Shown here one piece after another: positions 1 to 8,806 of a stretch of 64,000 bases of DNA. The position numbers and the translations under genes are program-made. Origin of the DNA: Longimicrobiales bacterium (GTDB taxonomy: Bacteria > Gemmatimonadota > Gemmatimonadetes > Longimicrobiales > Gaopeijiaceae); assembly GCA_958296005.1 (NCBI GenBank), contig CATQHQ010000001.1, forward strand, positions 264,134 through 328,133, given 5' to 3'. How positions within the stretch are numbered: the first letter of the stretch is position 1; each line of letters opens with the position of its first letter. The notes under the pieces were generated by a model, which was not told the DNA's origin, made no database searches, and saw only the letters and a program-made list of their open reading frames with translations.

Positions 1-413
1 CGCGGGTCGTCGAGCAGGACGGCGTTCTCGCACTCGAAGGCGTCCAGGTTGGTGAGCCGTCGCAGCACCGTGAGAAACTGCCGGTCGGCCTTGGGGTAGT
101 CGGTGGCCCAGGCGCCGCCCCGGCGGCCCCACCCGCGGCGGTACGAAGAGTAGGCCGCACGGGTGAAGTAGAACTCGTGCCACTCGGCGGGAGCGCCGTC
201 CTGTTGGCGGGCCAGCAGGTCGCAAGGGGCCTGGACGGCGGCGGTGGCAGTGGTGGCGGCGGTAGGAGCATCCGAGGGAGCGTCCGCCGACTTTCGCAGT
301 CCCAGGTCCCCCGCCAGCACGAGGACGGCAACCACTCCTGCGCCCGCCACGCCGACCGCCGCTCTCGGCAACGTCGGCACAACCGTCGTCCCCCATCGCC
401 GTCGACGCGCCAC
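1..413 (-). CDS. DUF4159 domain protein, N-terminal part (cut by window edge)
   Basis: The reverse strand reads from a GTG (bases 413-411) with a purine-rich GGAAAGG about ten bases upstream and stays open to the window edge, giving about 137 residues. The first 40 residues hold a basic stretch (MARRRW) and one hydrophobic segment, so the protein is probably exported or membrane anchored. After a low-complexity Ala/Thr linker comes FYFTRAAYSSY, then GGAWATDYPKADRQFL and LRRLTNLDAFEC, the pattern I associate with the start of DUF4159, a domain of unknown function common in Gemmatimonadota and relatives. The rest lies outside the window. No function is assigned. The family match is from memory and was not searched. 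Confidence 0.7.
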   Translation of the reverse strand, partial: MARRRRWGTTVVPTLPRAAVGVAGAGVVAVLVLAGDLGLRKSADAPSDAPTAATTATAAVQAPCDLLARQQDGAPAEWHEFYFTRAAYSSYRRGWGRRGGAWATDYPKADRQFLTVLRRLTNLDAFECENAVLLDDP

Positions 414-692
414 CGGGCCTGCCTTTCCCTCTGGAGTTGCGGGTCGTCTGATCCGGCAGCCGCCGACCTCGGAAGGCGCCGTCAACGATCCTAACGCGGA
501 ACAGAACGGACCGCACGGGGGACAGCCGGGTTTGGAGCTGCCGCGGTCGCGTTGCGGACGGAGCGACCCGTGCTGGCTCAGGACCGCGACTTCGAGGTGA
601 TCGCCCGGCACTTGAGTTGGAAGTGGTGGCGACCTGCTGACGCGCACCCCGGCGGAGTAACCTATTGCCCTGTCCCGGGGTATTATGTCCCC

Positions 693-1478
693 ATGGACAA
701 GACACGGGCACGGATCGGCAAGAGACGAGGCGCTCGGCGAACTGCACGCGGCGTTCGGCGGCCAGTGCGGTGGGTTGCCGGGCTCCTCCTCGTCCTCGTC
801 TGCGGCGGCGTTCTGTCCTGCGGTGGACGCGTGCCTTCGGAGAAGCGGGAGTCCGTCGTCCTCGTCCACGGTCTGGGCCGGACGGAGCAGTCCTTCGTGG
901 TGCTGGCCCAGCGGCTTCGGTGGGCGGAGTACGACGTGACCACGGTGGGGTACGACTCCCGCTCGGCACCGCTGCAGGAACACGCCGCGCGGCTGGCCGA
1001 CGCCGTCGCCAGCTGCTGCCGGGACGCTCCTACGCTCCACTTCGTGGGCCATTCGATGGGGGGAATGGTGATCCGCCGCTATTTGGCGGACTCGCCTCCC
1101 GCCACGCTGGGCCGCGTGGTGCTGCTGGCGCCGCCGAGCCAGGGGAGCGAGCTGGCGGAGCGGCTTCGCCAGCACCCCGTCGCCGCGGAGATCCTGGGTC
1201 CGTCCGGCCGCTCTTTGGGCACCGGTAGCGACGACCTCCCCGCGACCCTGCCCCCGCCGGCCTACGAGCTGGGGATCGTCGCGGGCAACCGGAGCATCAA
1301 CCCTGTGGGCTCCGCCGTCATTCCAGGCGTCGACGACGGAGCGGTGGCCTTGGACCGGGTCGGAGTTCCGGGGGCGCCGATCGTGATATTGCCTCGCTCC
1401 CACACCTTTATCATGAACAGCCGCCACGCCGCCGACGCCGTGATCCGCTTCCTCCAGACCGGCGCATTCGAGGCGTAG
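693..1478 (+). CDS. alpha/beta-hydrolase (lipase-like), probable lipoprotein
   Basis: A 261-residue protein. I start it at the ATG in front of MDKTRARIGKRRG rather than at an in-frame ATG 47 codons upstream, because only the shorter form begins with a signal sequence: an arginine-rich n-region, a hydrophobic core (VAGLLLVLVCGGV) and a lipobox-like VLSC. The mature part has the oxyanion motif VLVHGLGR, the nucleophile elbow GHSMGG, an acidic candidate in PGVDDGA and a late histidine in LPRSHTF, giving a plausible Ser-Asp-His triad. This is the architecture of triacylglycerol lipase/PGAP1-like hydrolases. The substrate is unknown. It probably acts at the membrane facing the periplasm. The next gene begins 34 bases downstream. 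Confidence 0.8.
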   Translation: MDKTRARIGKRRGARRTARGVRRPVRWVAGLLLVLVCGGVLSCGGRVPSEKRESVVLVHGLGRTEQSFVVLAQRLRWAEYDVTTVGYDSRSAPLQEHAARLADAVASCCRDAPTLHFVGHSMGGMVIRRYLADSPPATLGRVVLLAPPSQGSELAERLRQHPVAAEILGPSGRSLGTGSDDLPATLPPPAYELGIVAGNRSINPVGSAVIPGVDDGAVALDRVGVPGAPIVILPRSHTFIMNSRHAADAVIRFLQTGAFEA

Positions 1479-1512
1479 GCGCCGCGCTCGAACGACCCCG
1501 CCCGCCCGCCGA

Positions 1513-2013
1513 GTGAGCGTCCGCCTCCGTCCCATGACGCCGGCCGACTGGCCCGAGGTCGCCCGCGTCTACCGCCAAGGCATCGCCAGCGGCGACGCCA
1601 CCTTCGAGACCGAAGTGCCGGAGTGGGAAGCCTGGGACGCCGCCCGCCTTCGGGAGTGCAGGATCGTGGCCGAGGCAGAGAGGCGAGTCGTCGGGTTCGC
1701 GTGCTTGAGCCCGACGTCGTCGCGGCCCGTCTACGCGGGGGTGTGCGAGGTGATGGTCTACGTGGCCGCCGAAACCCGAGGCAAGGGAATAGGCGGATGC
1801 CTCCTCCGCGCTCTGGTCGAGGCGTCCGAGGCCGCCGGCATATGGACCCTGCACGCCGGCATCTTCCCCGAGAACGAGGCGTCGATCCGGGCGCACAAGC
1901 GGGCCGGGTTCCGTGTCGTGGGCACCTTCGAGCGCGTCGGCCGCTTCCACGACGGGCGCTGGCGGGACACAGTGCTGCTGGAGCGCCGCAGCACTGTCGC
2001 GGGGGTGGACTAG
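1513..2013 (+). CDS. GNAT family N-acetyltransferase (phosphinothricin acetyltransferase-like)
   Basis: A 166-residue protein from a GTG. It is a full-length single GNAT domain: the N-terminal VRLRPMTPADWPEVARVY, the FETEVPEW segment seen in phosphinothricin/methionine-sulfoximine acetyltransferases, the acetyl-CoA pyrophosphate loop in AAETRGKGIGG, and the late FPENEASIRAHKRAGF. The family transfers acetyl groups from acetyl-CoA to amino groups of small molecules such as amino-acid analogues; the natural substrate here is not known. It ends tail to tail with the epimerase gene on the other strand, overlapping it by four bases. Confidence 0.85.
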   Translation: MSVRLRPMTPADWPEVARVYRQGIASGDATFETEVPEWEAWDAARLRECRIVAEAERRVVGFACLSPTSSRPVYAGVCEVMVYVAAETRGKGIGGCLLRALVEASEAAGIWTLHAGIFPENEASIRAHKRAGFRVVGTFERVGRFHDGRWRDTVLLERRSTVAGVD

Positions 2014-3131
2014 CCGGCGGCCTGCCGCCACTCCTCCAGCAACCGGGCCTCGGTGGCCCGATCCAACCCGGTGCGCAACGTCGCCTGCCCGGGCGCGAAG
2101 CGGGTCAGGTGCCAGTCCAGAGTCTCCTTGGCCGTCACCGCCAGAGGCCGGAACGCCAACCCTGCCGCAATCGCCCGGCTGCTGTCCATCCGACCGTAGT
2201 TGAGGTAGCGCCCCCGAGGCGGCTGCCAGAACGGAAGCTGCCGCTGCGGCATCTGTCCCCGCGCCGACAGGAAGTCCCAATCCACCCAGGTGAAGGAGAC
2301 GGGCGTCGCAGTGATCGCCCGGATTCCGTACACCAGCTCCGCCGCCGAGAGGGGGGCCGCCGGTCCCTCCGTGTTGAAGACCCCCGTCGTCTCCTGCTCC
2401 AGCAGGTGCACGTAGAACTCGGCCAAGTCGCGGACGTCGACGAACTGGAGAGGGTCGTCGGGGTCGCCCTGCACCAGGACTTCGCCTCCCTCGTGGATGC
2501 GGGCGGGCCAATAGGTGAACCGGTCGCTCCGGTCGCCGGGTCCCACGATGACGGGCGGCCGAGCGATCAGCGTGCGCGCGCCGAACGCCGCTTCCACGAT
2601 CCGCTCCGCCAGCACCTTGTTGGGCCCGTAGCCGTCCCACTCGCTCTCGGGAACGCCCGCGGGACCGACCGGAGCGTCCTCGTCCATGACCGGCTGCGCG
2701 TAGTCGGTGTAGACGGCGCGCGTGGAGGTGAAGAGGTACTGGCCCGTGGCCGCCTTCAGAAGATCGACCGAAAGGCGGACCTGCTCCGGCGTGTAGCCCG
2801 AGTTGTCCACGACCGCGTCCCAGCGCCGGCCCTCGAGGGCGGCCAAGTCGCCGTTGCGGTCGCCCACCAGCTTCTCGACTTCGGGGAAGAGGTGCGTATT
2901 GGTGCGGCCCCGGTTGAAGAGGACGACCGTGTGGCCGCGCGACAGCAGGCGACGCACGAGGTAGGGGCCGATGAAGCCGGTGCCGCCGAGAACGAGGACG
3001 TTCAGCCCTGCTTGGGGACTGTGCTTGGGGCGCTCCCGGCGCTGGGCCAGGGCGGAAGCCGCGCCGGGCAGGCCCGCCAATCCGACGGCGGCGGTTCCGA
3101 CCGTTCCGGCGAACGTGCGTCGAGAGATCAT
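2010..3131 (-). CDS. NAD-dependent epimerase/dehydratase, exported (Tat-type leader)
   Basis: A 373-residue protein. The start is set by an excellent ribosome site, AAGGAG seven bases before the ATG; an ATG 22 codons upstream lacks one. The leader MISRRTFAGTVGTAAVGLAG contains the twin-arginine pattern SRRTF and ends in SALAQ, so the folded enzyme is probably exported by Tat. The mature part opens with the Rossmann motif VLGGTGFIGPYLV and FNRGRTN, and has an extended-SDR active-site region around STRAVYTDYAQ and YGPNK, the expected Tyr-x-x-x-Lys being near YGPNK. It resembles the isoflavone-reductase/mRNA-binding CSP41-like epimerases. The substrate is unknown. An exported SDR enzyme is uncommon but recurs in Gemmatimonadota-like genomes. 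Confidence 0.8.
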   Translation of the reverse strand: MISRRTFAGTVGTAAVGLAGLPGAASALAQRRERPKHSPQAGLNVLVLGGTGFIGPYLVRRLLSRGHTVVLFNRGRTNTHLFPEVEKLVGDRNGDLAALEGRRWDAVVDNSGYTPEQVRLSVDLLKAATGQYLFTSTRAVYTDYAQPVMDEDAPVGPAGVPESEWDGYGPNKVLAERIVEAAFGARTLIARPPVIVGPGDRSDRFTYWPARIHEGGEVLVQGDPDDPLQFVDVRDLAEFYVHLLEQETTGVFNTEGPAAPLSAAELVYGIRAITATPVSFTWVDWDFLSARGQMPQRQLPFWQPPRGRYLNYGRMDSSRAIAAGLAFRPLAVTAKETLDWHLTRFAPGQATLRTGLDRATEARLLEEWRQAAG

Positions 3132-3244
3132 CGTCTCTCCTTCGATATTGGAAGGCGTCATGTGGGTCCAGCTCCAGGCTGTCCTCCACGCCCGCATCCC
3201 GTCAAGTGCGGGACCGCCACGTGCGACTTCCGGGCCGGCACGCC

Positions 3245-3250
3245 ATTGTA
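3245..3250 (-). promoter_or_regulatory. possible -10 box for the epimerase gene
   Basis: On the minus strand the hexamer is TACAAT, one mismatch from the -10 consensus, about 115 bases before the epimerase start in the divergent gap. I see no convincing -35 box at 16-18 bases, so support is weak. Confidence 0.25.
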
Positions 3251-3295
3251 GGGCGTCGCCTCAAGCCGGACCCCCGCCTCCACCGGAGACCCGCC

Positions 3296-6200
3296 GTGCC
3301 CTCTCTCTCCCGCCCAGCCGTCGTCCTCTTCCTCGCGTCTGCAGGCTTGGTCGCCACCGGCCTCCTCGCCTCGACCGCCGTCCCCCTTGCGGCGCAACGC
3401 GACATGGACACGCCCAACGACCCCTTCGCTCGGGCCGCCGCGGCCCTGAAGTTCCGCACGATCGGCCCGACGATCATGAGCGGGCGAGTGTCGGACCTGG
3501 CCGTGGTCGAGTCGGACCCCCGCGTCTTCTACGTGGGCACGGCGTCCGGCGGCGTGTGGAAGACGCAGAACGCAGGCGTCACCTTCGAGCACGTCTTCAA
3601 GGACGAGGCGACGGCGTCGGTCGGCGACGTGACCGTGGCGCCGTCCAACCCCAACGTGGTCTGGGTGGGCACCGGCGAACCCCAGAACCGGCAGAGCTCG
3701 CCGTGGGGCGCCGGCGTCTACCGCTCCACCGATGCCGGGCGAACATGGACGCACCTGGGGCTGGAGAACACGCACCACATTTCGCGCATTCAGGTCCACC
3801 CCAGAGACCCGGACGTGGCCTACGTGGCGGCGGTGGGTCACCTGTGGGGCGCCAACCCGGAGCGGGGCGTGTACAGGACCACCGACGGCGGCGCGACCTG
3901 GGAGCAAGTCCTGTACGTGGACGACGACACGGGCGCCATCGATCTGGTCATGGACCCGGCGGACCCGCGGACGTTGTTCGCGGCGATGTACCAGCGGCGT
4001 CGGCGCGCATGGGGTTTCAACGGCGGCGGACCGGGCAGCGGCATCTACCGGACCACCGACGGCGGCGACGAGTGGAGCGAGCTGACCGATGGACTGCCGG
4101 AGGGCGACAAGGGGCGGATCGGCCTGAGCGTCTACCGCGGAGACGGCAACATGGTCTTCGCCCTTGTGGAGGCCGACCCGCGGGTGCCGGGCCAGGGCTT
4201 CGGCGGCGGACCGTCGGAGAGCGAGCGCAAGAACGGCGTCTACCGCTCCACCGACCGCGGCGAGACGTGGGAGCACATGAGCACGACCAACAACCGCCCG
4301 ATGTACTACAGCCAGATCTGGGTGGACCCCACCGACCCCGAGCGCGTCTACTTGGGCGGGTCCAGCATGTACCGGTCGTCGGACGGGGGGCGCAACTTCA
4401 CCCCCGACGCGGCAGCGGGCGTGCACTTGGACCATCACGCGCTGTGGATCGATCCTGCGGACTCGGACCACTTGATCCTGGGCGGCGACGGCGGCGTCTC
4501 GGTGAGCTGGGACCGTTCCGACAACTGGTACCAGTTCCGCAACTTGCCGATCTCCCAGTTCTACGAGATCGGCGTGGACATGCAGGACCCGTACCACGTC
4601 TGCGGCGGCCTTCAGGACAACGGCTCGTGGTGCGCGCCGTCGGACACGTGGTCGAACCAGGGGATTCGAACCCGGGACTGGTACAACGTGGGCTCCGGCG
4701 ACGGCTTCTTCACCGTGATGCATCCGACGGACCCGGACCTAATGTTCGCCGAGTCCCAGGGCGGCAACCTGATACGGGTGGACCGAGCGACGGGGGAGCG
4801 CGCCCGGATTCGGCCCGTTGCGCGGCCTCTGGAGGACGACGAGGAACGGGAGCTGCGCTGGAACTGGGACTCGCCCGTCGTCTTCTCGGCCCACGACGAC
4901 CAGGTCGCGTACATGGGCGCCAACGTGCTGTTCCGTTCGGCCGACCTGGGGCAGAGCTGGGAGGAGATCAGCCCGGACCTGACCTGGGGGATCGACAGGG
5001 ACACGTTGATGCTGATGGGCGTGGCGGGCGGCGAGGCCCAGATGTCCCGCAACGACGGTCAATCCAGCTACGGCAACTTGACCGCGATCGCCGAGTCGCC
5101 GCTGGACCCAGCGGTCTTGTACGCGGGCAGCGACGACGGGCGGCTGCACGTCACCCGCGACGGGGGCGCCACGTGGCAGGACCTTACGGGGAATGTGCGC
5201 GGTCTGCCGCCGCATACCTACGTGACGCGCATCGTGGCGTCGAGAGGCGACGCGGGAACGGTCTTTGCTGCCTTCGACGGCCACCGCAACGACGACTTTG
5301 CCGCCTACGTCTACGCCAGCGCCGACTTCGGGGAGAGCTGGGAGCGGATCACCGACGGGTTGCCGACAACTTCAGTGAACGCGCTGGCGCAGCATCCCAC
5401 GGCGCACAACCTGCTGTTCGCGGGCACCGAGATCGGCGTGTACTTCTCGGTCGACGCCGGCGACGCCTGGCATCGGCTGGACGGCGGGCTGCCCACGGTG
5501 CCGGTGGACGACATCGTGGTGCACCCCAGGGAGAACGACTTGGTGATCGGCACCCACGGCCTCGGCATCTGGATCATGGACGAGATCGCGCCGCTCGCCG
5601 AGCTGACGGCGGAGGTGATGGCCTCCAGCGCCCACTTGTTCTCGGTGCGCCGCGCCACGTCGTACAACCTGTACCGGCCCCAGGGGTGGACCCCCGGCAT
5701 CTACGCGGCGCCCAACCCGCCTGCAGGCGCCCGGGTGCGCTACTGGCTGGGAACGGAGGCGGACAGCGTGACGTTGACGTTCCGCGACGCAGCGGGCGCG
5801 ACCGTGCGCGAGCTGGATGGCACCGGAGACGCGGGCCTCAACGAGGTGATCTGGGACCTGCGCTTGGTCGAGGACGGGGCGGACGGCGAGCCGATGCAGC
5901 CGGGACCTCGGGTGATGCCCGGGAGCTACGTCGCGGCGCTGGCGGTGGGCGGCGACACGCTTGAGACGCCGGTTGAAGTGCGCCTGGACCCCCGAGTCGA
6001 GATGACTCGTTCAGTCATTGCGTCGCGCCACGCGGCGATGATGGAGTCGTACCGCCTCTCGGGCGCGGTCCGGGACGCCAACGAGCGGATCGAGTCGATC
6101 GGCGAGCAGTTGGACGAGATCGAGGCGCGGGTGGCCGCGGCCGACGACGCCGTTGCGGAGGCCGTTGCGGAAGAGTTGGATGGCGAGATCGAGGCGTTTC

Positions 6201-6472
6201 GGGAGTCGCTGGAGGAAGTGGACGAGGCACTGGGTGACGCCAGTGCGGGTGCGGGCATGTGGAACGCGATCCAGGGCGCCAGCAGCCCGCCGACGGCCGA
6301 TCAGCTGTGGTGGATCGACCGCTCGTGGGAGAAGGTCCCGCCGATCGTCGAGCAGGTGAACGACATGCTGACGGCACGGTTGCCGGCGCTATACGACCGC
6401 CTGGCCGAGGAGGACGTGCGTCCCAAGGCGGGCGACCCGGTGGCGGTTCCACGGCGGAGCGGTTCGGGCTGA
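3296..6472 (+). CDS. large secreted BNR/Asp-box repeat (sialidase-like beta-propeller) protein
   Basis: A 1058-residue protein. I choose the GTG that gives MPSLSRPAVVLFLASAG followed by a hydrophobic core and a cleavage-like PLAAQ, with GGAG about eight bases upstream; the reading frame opens 30 codons earlier without a signal sequence. At least nine Asp-box repeats are visible (for example STDAGRTW, TTDGGATW, STDRGETW, SADLGQSW, TRDGGATW, SADFGESW), spread through roughly residues 70-790, as in VPS10/sortilin-like and sialidase-like propellers. A C-terminal region of about 250 residues contains a Glu/Asp/Ala-rich helical stretch. Such proteins are often labelled glycosyl hydrolase or exo-alpha-sialidase, but I see no sialidase active-site arginine triad, so an enzymatic role is doubtful. 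It converges on the ygfZ-like gene with a one-base gap. Confidence 0.85.
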   Translation: MPSLSRPAVVLFLASAGLVATGLLASTAVPLAAQRDMDTPNDPFARAAAALKFRTIGPTIMSGRVSDLAVVESDPRVFYVGTASGGVWKTQNAGVTFEHVFKDEATASVGDVTVAPSNPNVVWVGTGEPQNRQSSPWGAGVYRSTDAGRTWTHLGLENTHHISRIQVHPRDPDVAYVAAVGHLWGANPERGVYRTTDGGATWEQVLYVDDDTGAIDLVMDPADPRTLFAAMYQRRRRAWGFNGGGPGSGIYRTTDGGDEWSELTDGLPEGDKGRIGLSVYRGDGNMVFALVEADPRVPGQGFGGGPSESERKNGVYRSTDRGETWEHMSTTNNRPMYYSQIWVDPTDPERVYLGGSSMYRSSDGGRNFTPDAAAGVHLDHHALWIDPADSDHLILGGDGGVSVSWDRSDNWYQFRNLPISQFYEIGVDMQDPYHVCGGLQDNGSWCAPSDTWSNQGIRTRDWYNVGSGDGFFTVMHPTDPDLMFAESQGGNLIRVDRATGERARIRPVARPLEDDEERELRWNWDSPVVFSAHDDQVAYMGANVLFRSADLGQSWEEISPDLTWGIDRDTLMLMGVAGGEAQMSRNDGQSSYGNLTAIAESPLDPAVLYAGSDDGRLHVTRDGGATWQDLTGNVRGLPPHTYVTRIVASRGDAGTVFAAFDGHRNDDFAAYVYASADFGESWERITDGLPTTSVNALAQHPTAHNLLFAGTEIGVYFSVDAGDAWHRLDGGLPTVPVDDIVVHPRENDLVIGTHGLGIWIMDEIAPLAELTAEVMASSAHLFSVRRATSYNLYRPQGWTPGIYAAPNPPAGARVRYWLGTEADSVTLTFRDAAGATVRELDGTGDAGLNEVIWDLRLVEDGADGEPMQPGPRVMPGSYVAALAVGGDTLETPVEVRLDPRVEMTRSVIASRHAAMMESYRLSGAVRDANERIESIGEQLDEIEARVAAADDAVAEAVAEELDGEIEAFRESLEEVDEALGDASAGAGMWNAIQGASSPPTADQLWWIDRSWEKVPPIVEQVNDMLTARLPALYDRLAEEDVRPKAGDPVAVPRRSGSG

Positions 6473-6473
6473 C

Positions 6474-7511
6474 TTACGGCTGCTCCGGCGGTGCCACCGT
6501 GACGGCGACCGGCGGACCCGCGCCGCTCCCGAGGCGCAGGGTTGCCGGGGGCTCCACTTCCCGCCGCACGTAGCCGAGTCCAACGACCTGGCCGAAGCGG
6601 GGCGACTGAACGACCGACGTGACCCGCCCACGCACCTTCCCGCCGGCATCCGGCTCGAAGAGTTGGTCCCCAGGGGCAGCTTCCGCGCTTTGGAAGCGGA
6701 GTGCCCGCAAGCGCCAGTTGACGCGCCCTCGATGGCGGATCCGGACGATCACCTCCTGGCCGGTGTAGCAACCCTTGTCGTGGTCGAAAGCTCGGTCGAC
6801 CAAGCCCGCCTCAACCGGGATCGTGCTCCCGTCCATGTCCACGCCGAACCGAGGGAACCCCGCCTCGACGCGCAACGTCTCCCACACCTCCGGGCTTACA
6901 GGGACGGCACCCTGCTCCACGATCCTCCGCCGCGCCTCGTCAAGCCGGTCCGCGCCGACCCAGATGTCCCACGACACCACCTGCTCCACGCCCTTCGCCA
7001 ACAGGACACCGCCCGCCAGCGGTCCTCCGTCCAGCAGGGCGCATCCGGCTTCCGGCGCCGTCCCAAACGCCCCGGCCACTGCTTGGCGAGCCTCCGCGCC
7101 CACCGCTGTGAGAAGGGCAACGCGGCGTTCCAGGTCTTGAACGCGGGCCATGCGCGGCGGCAGAAAGCGGGCGAAGTGGGCGAGCACCGCGGCGCGTCCT
7201 GCGCTGGAAACGTCCAGTCCCAGCCCTTCAGCCTCGTTCGCTCCGAGCCAGAATGTCTTCTGGTCCGCGACCATCCGCCCCTTCGCAGTGAGGAGCGCGC
7301 CGTAGACGACCTCGCCCGCCAGTGTGTCGGGGTGCCCGGCGAGGGCGATCGGCGGCTCGGGGATTCGATTGGTCAAGATGCCATGGAGCATTTGCCGCGG
7401 GGCTCGACCGTGAACCCGAAGCAGTGCGCGGTCGGTCCTGCACACGAGTCCGCATCGTTCCGTGGCCGACCGGTACTCCTCGGGCGCGGCCGGAAAGTCC
7501 ACGCCTTCCAC
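6474..7511 (-). CDS. ygfZ: YgfZ/GcvT-family folate-binding protein
   Basis: A 345-residue protein with the diagnostic YgfZ signature KGCYTGQE at about residue 245 and the following RHRGRVNWRLRALRF segment. YgfZ proteins bind tetrahydrofolate and help maintain or repair iron-sulfur clusters in enzymes such as MiaB; the family descends from the glycine-cleavage T protein. The length and the N-terminal aminomethyltransferase-like fold are normal. It is the only gene in its transcription unit here. The start is the first ATG (MEGVDFPAAPEEYRS); its ribosome site is unremarkable. Confidence 0.9.
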   Translation of the reverse strand: MEGVDFPAAPEEYRSATERCGLVCRTDRALLRVHGRAPRQMLHGILTNRIPEPPIALAGHPDTLAGEVVYGALLTAKGRMVADQKTFWLGANEAEGLGLDVSSAGRAAVLAHFARFLPPRMARVQDLERRVALLTAVGAEARQAVAGAFGTAPEAGCALLDGGPLAGGVLLAKGVEQVVSWDIWVGADRLDEARRRIVEQGAVPVSPEVWETLRVEAGFPRFGVDMDGSTIPVEAGLVDRAFDHDKGCYTGQEVIVRIRHRGRVNWRLRALRFQSAEAAPGDQLFEPDAGGKVRGRVTSVVQSPRFGQVVGLGYVRREVEPPATLRLGSGAGPPVAVTVAPPEQP

Positions 7512-7608
7512 GTTCAGCCTAAGCCGCCAGCCCAGCGGGACAAGTCAGTGAACCTCATCTGCTTCATGTCGGTGTCTCCTGTGGGGAAGCCTGTGCCATC
7601 AAGTGTAG

Positions 7609-7639
7609 TGTACACGATCTTTGGCCCGCGGTGCGTCAA
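7609..7639 (-). promoter_or_regulatory. candidate promoter for the ygfZ-like gene
   Basis: Minus strand: TTGACG (7639-7634) as -35 and TGTACA (7614-7609) as -10, separated by 19 bases; an overlapping TACACT would need 21. The palindrome GTGTACAC covers the -10 region and could bind a regulator. This predicts a leader of about 90 bases before the ATG at 7511. Confidence 0.35.
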
Positions 7640-7709
7640 GGCCGCGTTGACTGGTGGACGGCGCGAGGCCGGGCGCGAATCCGCGATCATCGGGGTCGCG
7701 GAAGGGGCG

Positions 7710-7739
7710 TTGCCCGTCGGCGGCGAAGCGTCCTATCTT
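7710..7739 (+). promoter_or_regulatory. candidate promoter reading into the radC-mod-res genes
   Basis: TTGCCC (7710-7715) and TATCTT (7734-7739) with an 18-base spacer. Transcription would start near 7746, leaving a leader of about 380 bases before radC, unusually long for this compact genome. Confidence 0.4.
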
Positions 7740-7933
7740 GAGGAAGAACGAGCTGGGGGTCCTCGCAGGCTCGGCGGAGCAGGCAAACGGGTCTCCGAGG
7801 ACCTCGAAACGCTAACCGGCAAAGAGACGCGGAGCCTCGTGGGGAAATCCGGGGTGCCTAGCCCGAAGCAGGCGATCCATGACAGCGACAACAAATGGGA
7901 GCCCTCCGCCATTGATGGTGGCTGCGCGGGCAT

Positions 7934-8122
7934 GTGGACCGCGGTCCGCCGCTCGTGGGCAAGACCCCGCGGCTCGTCGTGCAGGCTGCCGAAGAATATC
8001 CACTAGACGGTTGCTGGTGCGCTGCGAGCCTCTCGACGAGCGGGGGCGCGGCCCAGCCGGGCGGTGGTTTCGACGCAGAGCAGTTCGAGGTGGCCGGCGT
8101 TGCCCTGACAGAGACATCGTAG
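7934..8122 (+). CDS. possible small protein upstream of radC
   Basis: A 62-codon frame from a GTG, ending four bases before the radC start. Most third codon positions are G or C and the C-terminal part (FDAEQFEVAGVAL) reads like real protein, but I recognise no family and see no strong ribosome site. It could be a genuine leader gene, the remnant of an older gene cut when the island entered, or chance. A second frame over the same bases is Arg-rich and looks like noise. Confidence 0.25.
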   Translation: MDRGPPLVGKTPRLVVQAAEEYPLDGCWCAASLSTSGGAAQPGGGFDAEQFEVAGVALTETS

Positions 8123-8126
8123 CGAC

Positions 8127-8804
8127 GTGACCACGCACGTCGGGCACCGGCAACGGCTCCGCAACCGTTTCCAGAAGTCCGGCCTCGACGGCTTCGCCGA
8201 CTACGAAGTGGTGGAGCTGTTGCTGACTCTCGCCATTCCGCGCTCCGACGTGAAGCAACCGGCGAAAGAGCTGATCCATCGCTTTGGCGACTTGCGCGGA
8301 ATCCTCGATGCTCCGTCCACCGAGCTGCGTGCCGTCCACGGTCTTGGGAACGTAGCTCCCGTCGCGCTCAAGATCGTCAAGGCCGCCGCCACACTGTACC
8401 TTCAACAGGAAACCGAAGCTGGCGACTTCCTCGCCGACCCGACCCGCCTCACGGACTTCTGGCGAATGCGACTGGGTACCCTAACTAACGAGGTCTTTGA
8501 GGTCGCGTACCTGGACGCCTCCGGCCACACTCTGCGTGACGGCGTCGAACGTCTGTCGGAGGGCACCACAAACCGAGCGCCTGCCTACCCTCGTCGTGTC
8601 GTCGAACAGGCCCTGAAGCGTGGCGCGGCCAGCATCGTGCTGGCCCACAACCATACGAACGGCGATCCCACTCCCAGCCCACAGGACAAGAGCTTGACGC
8701 GCCTGATCATCCTGGCCGCCAAACCGCTGGACCTGCGCGTCCTGGATCATGTGATCGTGGCGTCAAAGCAGACCTTCAGCTTTCGGCAAGCAGGCCTGCT
8801 GTAG
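8127..8804 (+). CDS. radC: RadC-family JAB/MPN domain protein
   Basis: A 225-residue protein from a GTG. The N-terminal third has the RadC helix-hairpin-helix-like region (HRQRLRNRF, DYEVVELLLTLAIPR, LRAVHGLGN). The C-terminal JAMM metal site is intact: H174 and H176 in AHNHTNGD, then S184 and D187 in PSPQD, matching HxHx7SxxD. RadC proteins are predicted zinc metallohydrolases whose cellular role is unsettled; the old link to DNA repair is not well supported, and copies are frequent on mobile and defence islands. Only two bases separate it from the methyltransferase gene, so the two are probably co-transcribed. Confidence 0.9.
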   Translation: MTTHVGHRQRLRNRFQKSGLDGFADYEVVELLLTLAIPRSDVKQPAKELIHRFGDLRGILDAPSTELRAVHGLGNVAPVALKIVKAAATLYLQQETEAGDFLADPTRLTDFWRMRLGTLTNEVFEVAYLDASGHTLRDGVERLSEGTTNRAPAYPRRVVEQALKRGAASIVLAHNHTNGDPTPSPQDKSLTRLIILAAKPLDLRVLDHVIVASKQTFSFRQAGLL

Positions 8805-8806
8805 CC

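Larger units (their letters stand above)
7512..8126. other. long intergenic region between the ygfZ-like gene and the defence island
   Basis: This 615-base gap marks the left edge of the island. It holds a candidate leftward promoter near 7610-7640, a candidate rightward promoter at 7710-7739, and a possible 62-codon reading frame just before radC. I looked for tRNA, tmRNA, RNase P and SRP RNA signatures and for direct repeats that would mark an attachment site and saw none. A longer open frame running through the region from inside the ygfZ-like gene is the shadow of that gene. Confidence 0.5.

Noticed and set aside
1623..3251. Long plus-strand open frame (542 codons) across the acetyltransferase and epimerase genes
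   Set aside because: Arg/Gly/Pro-rich antisense or out-of-frame reading of two well-supported genes; a high-GC artefact.
4655..4690. tRNA T-arm-like sequence on the minus strand (GGGTTCGAATCCCC)
   Set aside because: The stem does not pair fully, no other tRNA arms follow, and it lies in the middle of the BNR coding frame.
2971..5964. 997-codon plus-strand frame over the BNR protein gene
   Set aside because: It lies in another frame of the same strand and lacks the Asp-box repeats, which fall only in the chosen frame.
6663..8006. 447-codon plus-strand frame through the ygfZ-like gene into the island leader
   Set aside because: Its first part is antisense to the ygfZ-like gene and its end is low complexity; no family resemblance.
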